Below are positions 60,288 through 64,000 of a stretch of DNA of 64,000 nt, one piece after another. Origin of the DNA: UBA9145 sp965212375 (GTDB taxonomy: Bacteria; Pseudomonadota; Gammaproteobacteria; Pseudomonadales; Pseudohongiellaceae); assembly GCA_965212375.1 (NCBI GenBank), contig OZ243108.1, positions 1,116,001 to 1,180,000 of the forward strand, read 5' to 3'. A program made the position numbers and the translations under genes. The number at the start of each line of letters is the position of its first letter. Positions within the stretch are counted from its first letter, which is position 1. The notes below the pieces were generated by a model that ran no database searches, was not told the origin of the DNA, and was given only the letters and a program-made list of their open reading frames with translations.

Positions 60288-61747
60288 TGTTAGTTCAGGA
60301 TATGGATCGCGCTGGCGGTTACTGGGGATCGGTTTACGTATTCGCAGCAATCAAAGGCTTACAGGTAATTATTGACGGCCCCGTGGGCTGTGAGAATTTA
60401 CCGGTGACTTCGGTGTTGCACTACACCGATGGCCTGCCTCCTCACGAATTGCCCACAGTGGTTACCGGCCTGTCCGAAGAAGAGCTCGGTCAGCATGGTA
60501 CCGAGGGCGCCATGAAGCGTGCTCACGATACGCTTGACCCAGATCTCCCGGCGGTAGTCGTTACCGGTTCAATTGCCGAGATGATTGGCGGTGGCGTCAC
60601 ACCCGAAGGCACCAACATACAACGCTTCCTGCCCAGAACCATCGATGAAGATCAGTGGCAGAGTGCAGATCGTGCCATGCTCTGGTTGTGGTCCGAGTTT
60701 GGCGCCAAGAGTGGCGGTCGTCTGCCGCGGCGCAAGAAAAAGAAAGAGGGCGATGCACCCACGGTCAACATTATCGGGCCCAGCTATGGCTACTTCAATA
60801 TGCCTTCGGATCTGGCCGAGATTCGCAGACTGGTCGAAGGCATAGGCGCCGAGATCAATATGGTGTTTCCCCTGGGTAGCCACCTTGCGGATACCGCGCG
60901 ACTGGTGGATGCCGATGTCAACATCTGCATGTACCGGGAGTATGGGCGGAAGCTGTGTGAGGCGCTGGAGCGTCCATATCTTCAGGCTCCCATCGGCTTG
61001 CACAGCACTACCAAATTTCTGCGTAGCCTTGGCGAGTTGCTCGAGCTCGATCCAGAGCCTTTCATTGAGCAGGAAAAGCACACCACCATCAAGCCCTTAT
61101 GGGATTTGTGGCGCTCCGTGACCCAGGATTTCTTCGGCACTGCCAATTTCGGCATTGTAGCTAATGAAACCTACACTCGCGGGATTCAGAACTATTTCGA
61201 AAATGAGTTGGGGCTGCAGTGTGCCTTCGCGTATTCACGCAAGGCTGGCGTCAAGCCTGATAACCAGGCGGTACGACAATCCATTAAAGACGGCGCACCC
61301 CTGGTGGTTTACGGCAGCTATAACGAGCGGATGTACCTGGCTGAGACCGGCGCCCGCTCGGTGTTTATTCCAGCCTCTTTTCCTGGCGCAGCCATTCGCC
61401 GCCACACCGGCACACCTTTTATGGGGTATTCGGGGACGACCTATCTGCTGCAGGAATATTGCAATTCAATGTTCGATGCCTTGTTCCATATTCTGCCACT
61501 GAGTTCAGATATGGACCGGGTCGATGCGACCCCGGCACGACAACACGAAGAATTACCCTGGGAAGACGAAGCCCGGGAAGTTTACGACCGGGTGGTGGAA
61601 TCCCACCCCATATTGATTCGTATCTCGGCGGCGAAACGCCTGCGCGACTCTGCGGAGCGCAAGGCGCGAGAAGCTGGAGAAGATCGGGTGACACCGATGC
61701 ACGTTGACCGGGCCAGGGCCGCACTTGCGGAAGGCCAGGTCGCTTGA
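60287..61747 (+). CDS. bchZ: Chlorophyllide a reductase subunit Z
   Basis: A 486-residue partner of BchY. The N-terminus MLVQDMDRAGGYWGSVYVFA and DGPVGCENLPVTSVLHYTDG are diagnostic and include a cluster cysteine. Further blocks: VVVTGSIAEMIGGGVTPEG, IGPSYGYFNMPSDLAEI, and a C-terminal ISAAKRLRDSAERKAREAG that matches the PCP-reductase-like tail. There is a gap of 90 bases before pufQ, which is where an extra puf promoter may lie; I could not identify one. Confidence 0.96.
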   Translation: MLVQDMDRAGGYWGSVYVFAAIKGLQVIIDGPVGCENLPVTSVLHYTDGLPPHELPTVVTGLSEEELGQHGTEGAMKRAHDTLDPDLPAVVVTGSIAEMIGGGVTPEGTNIQRFLPRTIDEDQWQSADRAMLWLWSEFGAKSGGRLPRRKKKKEGDAPTVNIIGPSYGYFNMPSDLAEIRRLVEGIGAEINMVFPLGSHLADTARLVDADVNICMYREYGRKLCEALERPYLQAPIGLHSTTKFLRSLGELLELDPEPFIEQEKHTTIKPLWDLWRSVTQDFFGTANFGIVANETYTRGIQNYFENELGLQCAFAYSRKAGVKPDNQAVRQSIKDGAPLVVYGSYNERMYLAETGARSVFIPASFPGAAIRRHTGTPFMGYSGTTYLLQEYCNSMFDALFHILPLSSDMDRVDATPARQHEELPWEDEAREVYDRVVESHPILIRISAAKRLRDSAERKAREAGEDRVTPMHVDRARAALAEGQVA

Positions 61748-61837
61748 TGAACAGGACCATTAATCGCAGTTACCGTACATCGCCGGCTGATCTGGTGATG
61801 GTAGACCAAAAGGGACCCTGTCCCGGGAGTGTCGCAA

Positions 61838-62068
61838 ATGATTAATCATGATGATAACGCTGTGTGTAAAACAAGAAATCAAAAAGCCCGGCAGTACCGG
61901 CGACTCTATGTTGCCTGTTTCATCATCTTCCTGGTGATGGCGACGGTCGAACGTCTGCTGCCCAAGGCGTGGCGCTATCAGGCGGCGGTCGAGAAGGGCA
62001 GTTCAATCATCGAGCAGGCCAAAGAACAGGCTGGTACTTTCGTGCCCTACCTGTTCATGAACTACTAG
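61838..62068 (+). CDS. pufQ: PufQ, small membrane protein of the puf operon
   Basis: A 76-residue protein with one hydrophobic segment (YVACFIIFLVMATVERLL) and a C-terminal segment ending in PYLFMNY. Length, position directly upstream of pufBA and a pattern of a basic start, single helix, then an amphipathic tail (GSSIIEQAKEQAGTFVPYLF) agree with PufQ, a factor that affects bacteriochlorophyll supply in Rhodobacter. Sequence similarity is low by nature, so the name depends partly on context. ATG at 61838 has GGGAG 8 bases upstream; a GTG at 61829 is in the same frame. Confidence 0.75.
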   Translation: MINHDDNAVCKTRNQKARQYRRLYVACFIIFLVMATVERLLPKAWRYQAAVEKGSSIIEQAKEQAGTFVPYLFMNY

Positions 62069-62073
62069 TTTAC

Positions 62074-62098
62074 GACTCTCCGCCTGATTGCGGAGGTC
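62074..62098 (+). other. Hairpin between pufQ and pufB
   Basis: Stem GAC-t-CTCCGC / GCGGAG-GTC with a 6-base loop, just after the pufQ stop. No T-tract follows, so it is unlikely to terminate transcription; an mRNA processing or stability role, as known for puf mRNA, is more likely. Confidence 0.5.
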
Positions 62099-62221
62099 TC
62101 GAGAATTTCGTCCAGTCTTATCGGGCGGAAGGGGTGTGACTGAGATAGTTACATCAAAGATGTCCGCGTGAATGTTGCGTGGTAACGGACCGTAAGGTCT
62201 ACAACAGTAAGAGGTGTTCTT

Positions 62222-62362
62222 ATGAACGAATCAGTTTCAGGTCTGACTGATAGCGAAGCGAAGGAGTTCCACGGAATTTTCGTGACCAGCTTTGTCATTT
62301 TCACCGCAGTTGCCGTGGTAGCACACATCCTGGCTTGGATGTGGATGCCCTGGTTGGTGTGA
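62222..62362 (+). CDS. pufB: LH1 antenna beta polypeptide
   Basis: A 46-residue antenna peptide. The reading is MNESVSGLTDSEAKEFHGIF followed by a single helix and AHILAWMWMPWLV. The SEAKEFHGIF start, the His ligand of bacteriochlorophyll in AHILAW and the aromatic W-x-PW end are hallmarks of LH beta chains. It sits 66 bases before pufA, in the conserved pufB-pufA order. The ribosome-binding sequence AAGAGG lies about 7 bases upstream of the ATG. Confidence 0.95.
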   Translation: MNESVSGLTDSEAKEFHGIFVTSFVIFTAVAVVAHILAWMWMPWLV

Positions 62363-62428
62363 TAGATAAAACTGGAACGAGTTTCAATGAAACTCTCCGA
62401 ACGTTTTTAGTAACAGGAGTAAATTAAA

Positions 62429-62626
62429 ATGTGGAAAATATGGCAACTATTCGATCCGCGCAGAACGCTTGTTGCGCTGGTCGCTTTTTTGTTCGTACTT
62501 GCTTTATTGATTCATTTCATTCTGCTAAGTACAGAACGATACAACTGGCTGGAGGAAGGGCCGAGCACGGCGGCAGCAACTATGTCGTCTACGGCACTTG
62601 CTGCAGTGAGGGAAACCAGCGCCTAA
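62429..62626 (+). CDS. pufA: LH1 antenna alpha polypeptide
   Basis: A 65-residue antenna peptide with the LH1 alpha pattern: MWKIWQLFDPRRTLVALVAF, then a helix with the bacteriochlorophyll-ligating His in LLIHFILLST and the YNWLEEG interface. The C-terminal about 20 residues (Ser/Thr/Ala-rich) are a flexible tail, longer than in Rhodobacter. AGGAG lies 7-9 bases before the ATG. A strong hairpin follows before pufL, the known device that keeps the pufBA message more abundant than pufLM. Confidence 0.95.
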   Translation: MWKIWQLFDPRRTLVALVAFLFVLALLIHFILLSTERYNWLEEGPSTAAATMSSTALAAVRETSA

Positions 62627-62655
62627 CGGCGTCACGCTGCGGCTACGGACGAGCG

Positions 62656-62673
62656 CCGGGCCTTATGGCCCGG
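62656..62673 (+). other. Intercistronic hairpin between pufA and pufL
   Basis: A perfect 7-bp GC stem, CCGGGCC-TTAT-GGCCCGG, followed by TCTTGT and no long T-run. It lies 29 bases after pufA and 73 before pufL. In purple bacteria a hairpin here protects the pufBA 3' end against exonucleases and sets the antenna to reaction-centre ratio. Confidence 0.8.
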
Positions 62674-62745
62674 TCTTGTCCATGCTTCCCAAGAGCTATG
62701 CCGCGTGCGTCTCATTGAAGCGATGCCCTGAGGAGGGATAGAAAC

Positions 62746-63567
62746 ATGTCGATGCTCAGTTTTGAAAGAAAATACCGGATTCGGGGCGGGACCTTGTTGG
62801 GCGGAGACCTGTTCGATTTCTGGGCGGGCCCGTTCTATGTAGGGTTTTTTGGTATTACGACGATATTCTTTGCGACCCTTGGCACATTGCTCATCATCTA
62901 TGGTGCAGCGATTGGGCCAACCTGGAATATCTGGCAAATAAATATTGCCCCACCTGATCTCAGTTATGGTTTGGCCCTGGCTCCACTAAAGGAAGGCGGC
63001 CTTTGGCAATTAATAACAATTTGCGCACTGGGGGCTTTTGTCTCATGGGCGCTGCGAGAAGTTGAGATCTGTCGCAAACTTGGTATGGGATATCACGTAC
63101 CATTTGCATTCAGTGTCGCGATTTTTGCGTACTTCACTCTGGTTGTGATTCGACCAGTGCTGATGGGCGCCTGGGGACACGGCTTCCCTTACGGCATCCT
63201 CTCGCACCTGGACTGGGTATCGAACGTCGGATACCAGTACCTGCATTTTCATTACAACCCAGCTCACATGCTGGCGGTCACATTCTTTTTTACCACCACG
63301 TTTGCCCTGGCTTTGCACGGCGCGGTCATTCTTTCCGCGGTTAATCCTGGCAAAGGCGAGACAGTCAAAGGTGGCGAGCATGAGAATACATTCTTTCGGG
63401 ACACCATCGGCTACTCCATCGGCGCGATGGGTATACACCGACTTGGGTTGTTCCTCGCTCTAGCAGCTGGATTCTTCAGTGCCCTGTGCATTGTGATCAG
63501 CGGCCCGTTCTGGACCCGTGGTTGGCCGGAATGGTGGAACTGGTGGCTTAACCTGCCAATTTGGTGA
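62746..63567 (+). CDS. pufL: Photosynthetic reaction centre L subunit
   Basis: A 273-residue five-helix subunit of the type 2 reaction centre. Conserved ligands appear one position later than in Rhodobacter sphaeroides: H154 and H174 (bacteriochlorophyll ligands; the latter in FHYNPAHML), and H191 and H231 (non-haem iron; ALALHGAVILSA, MGIHRLGLFL). The start MSMLSFERKYRIRGGTLLGG is standard. AGGAGG lies about 7 bases before the ATG. It is 20 bases upstream of pufM. Confidence 0.97.
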   Translation: MSMLSFERKYRIRGGTLLGGDLFDFWAGPFYVGFFGITTIFFATLGTLLIIYGAAIGPTWNIWQINIAPPDLSYGLALAPLKEGGLWQLITICALGAFVSWALREVEICRKLGMGYHVPFAFSVAIFAYFTLVVIRPVLMGAWGHGFPYGILSHLDWVSNVGYQYLHFHYNPAHMLAVTFFFTTTFALALHGAVILSAVNPGKGETVKGGEHENTFFRDTIGYSIGAMGIHRLGLFLALAAGFFSALCIVISGPFWTRGWPEWWNWWLNLPIW

Positions 63568-63587
63568 TCCAGCGGAGGCATAATTAA

Positions 63588-64000
63588 ATGGCTGAATATC
63601 AGAACATATTTACAAGAGTACAGGTCCGCTGTCCTGCGGAGATGGGCGTGCCTTTGGAAGACAAGACCTGGCCCCGCTACGGCAAACCACCTTTCTCCTA
63701 CTGGCTTGGCAAAATCGGTGATGCCCAGATCGGCCCGATCTATCTTGGTACTACCGGCTTGCTGTCGCTGATCTGTGGTTTTATCGCCATTGAGATCATC
63801 GGCCTGAACATGTGGGCTTCGGTGAACTGGGATCCAATCCAGTTTGTCCGACAACTTTTCTGGCTGGCGCTTGAACCGCCGGCACCGGAACACGGCCTGA
63901 GCTTTCCGCCGTTGCGTGAAGGGGGGTGGTGGCTTATTGCCGGTTTCTTCCTGACTGCATCGATATTGCTTTGGTGGGTCCGCATGTACCGCCGCGCCCA
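63588..64000 (+). CDS. pufM: Photosynthetic reaction centre M subunit (cut by window edge)
   Basis: The first 137 residues of the M subunit are visible. The start MAEYQNIFTRVQVRCPAEMG and the block GKPPFSYWLGKIGDAQIGPI are typical PufM; a first hydrophobic helix (YLGTTGLLSLICGFIAIEII) and the PLREGGWWLIAGFFLTASIL segment follow. An AGCGGAGG lies 8-10 bases before the ATG at 63588. The gene continues past the right edge; a pufC tetrahaem cytochrome may follow, which cannot be seen here. Confidence 0.97.
   Translation, partial: MAEYQNIFTRVQVRCPAEMGVPLEDKTWPRYGKPPFSYWLGKIGDAQIGPIYLGTTGLLSLICGFIAIEIIGLNMWASVNWDPIQFVRQLFWLALEPPAPEHGLSFPPLREGGWWLIAGFFLTASILLWWVRMYRRA

Noticed and set aside
62140..62158. 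A TGT-N13-ACA near-palindrome upstream of pufB
   Set aside because: One base longer than the operator consensus and unpaired; not counted as a PpsR site.
1..64000. CRISPR arrays, insertion sequences, prophage genes, rRNA or tRNA genes
   Set aside because: I looked for regular direct repeats, transposase or integrase motifs and cloverleaf-like sequences and saw none that I could defend. I could not run a covariance search.

Overview
This window is a nearly complete proteobacterial photosynthesis gene cluster (about 18.4-64 kb) preceded by about 18 kb of ordinary chromosomal genes. The cluster encodes type 2 reaction centre proteins (pufL, pufM, puhA), LH1 antenna (pufB, pufA), the bacteriochlorophyll a pathway (bchCDFGHILMNOPXYZ) and a spirilloxanthin-type carotenoid pathway (crtBCDEFI). 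The only Mg-protoporphyrin ester cyclase seen is the oxygen-dependent AcsF; no bchE is present. This fits an aerobic anoxygenic phototroph. Gene order, two ppsR copies and the flanking genes suggest a gammaproteobacterium, possibly of the OM60/NOR5 (Halieaceae) group. That placement is inference from memory of such clusters, not a tested result.

Layout. 1-9.4 kb: the start of a DMT/EamA-like transporter, a Sua5/TsaC-type tRNA modification gene, an FG-GAP repeat protein, gamma-glutamyltransferase, an unknown membrane protein and a DUF5916 outer-membrane protein. 9.7-17.7 kb: cysD without cysN; a minus-strand operon dabB-dabA-usp-orf154 for inorganic carbon uptake, facing a LysR-type regulator; and a psiE-like gene. 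18.4-20.1 kb: the orf98-acsF operon with a terminator and a PpsR-type promoter. 20.4-28.6 kb: the minus-strand operon ppaA-ppsR1-bchG-pucC-bchP-tspO-orf116-DUF2269-idi. 28.8-50.1 kb: a continuous 17-gene plus-strand array bchF-N-B-H-L-M-lhaA-puhA-B-C-E-bchI-D-O-DUF3422-crtI-crtB, with most stops and starts overlapping. 50.4-54.5 kb: ppsR2, crtC and crtD on the minus strand. 54.6-64 kb: crtE-crtF, then bchC-X-Y-Z-pufQ-B-A-L-M, with pufM cut by the window edge.

How it works together. BchHID with BchO insert Mg, BchM methylates, AcsF closes ring E, BchLNB and BchXYZ reduce rings D and B, BchF and BchC finish the ring A side chain, and BchG and BchP attach and reduce the tail. Idi and CrtE supply prenyl diphosphates for tail and carotenoid. 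LhaA, the second PucC-family protein and PuhB/C/E help assemble the core complex. Control is probably by two PpsR-family repressors with the B12-binding antirepressor PpaA/AerR. I find TGT-N12-ACA palindrome pairs, 7-8 bp apart, in the acsF, crtD/crtE and bchC promoters. A looser pair lies at the ppaA/bchF divergent promoter and a single site lies upstream of ppsR2.

The most interesting observation is that the two PpsR proteins differ: PpsR1 keeps three cysteines (C238, C376, C429), while PpsR2 has none. Other points worth attention are a roughly 70-residue Ser/Lys-rich extension on BchI, a DUF3422 gene embedded between bchO and crtI, and two uncharacterised membrane proteins between tspO and idi. 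I did not find a wholly novel system.
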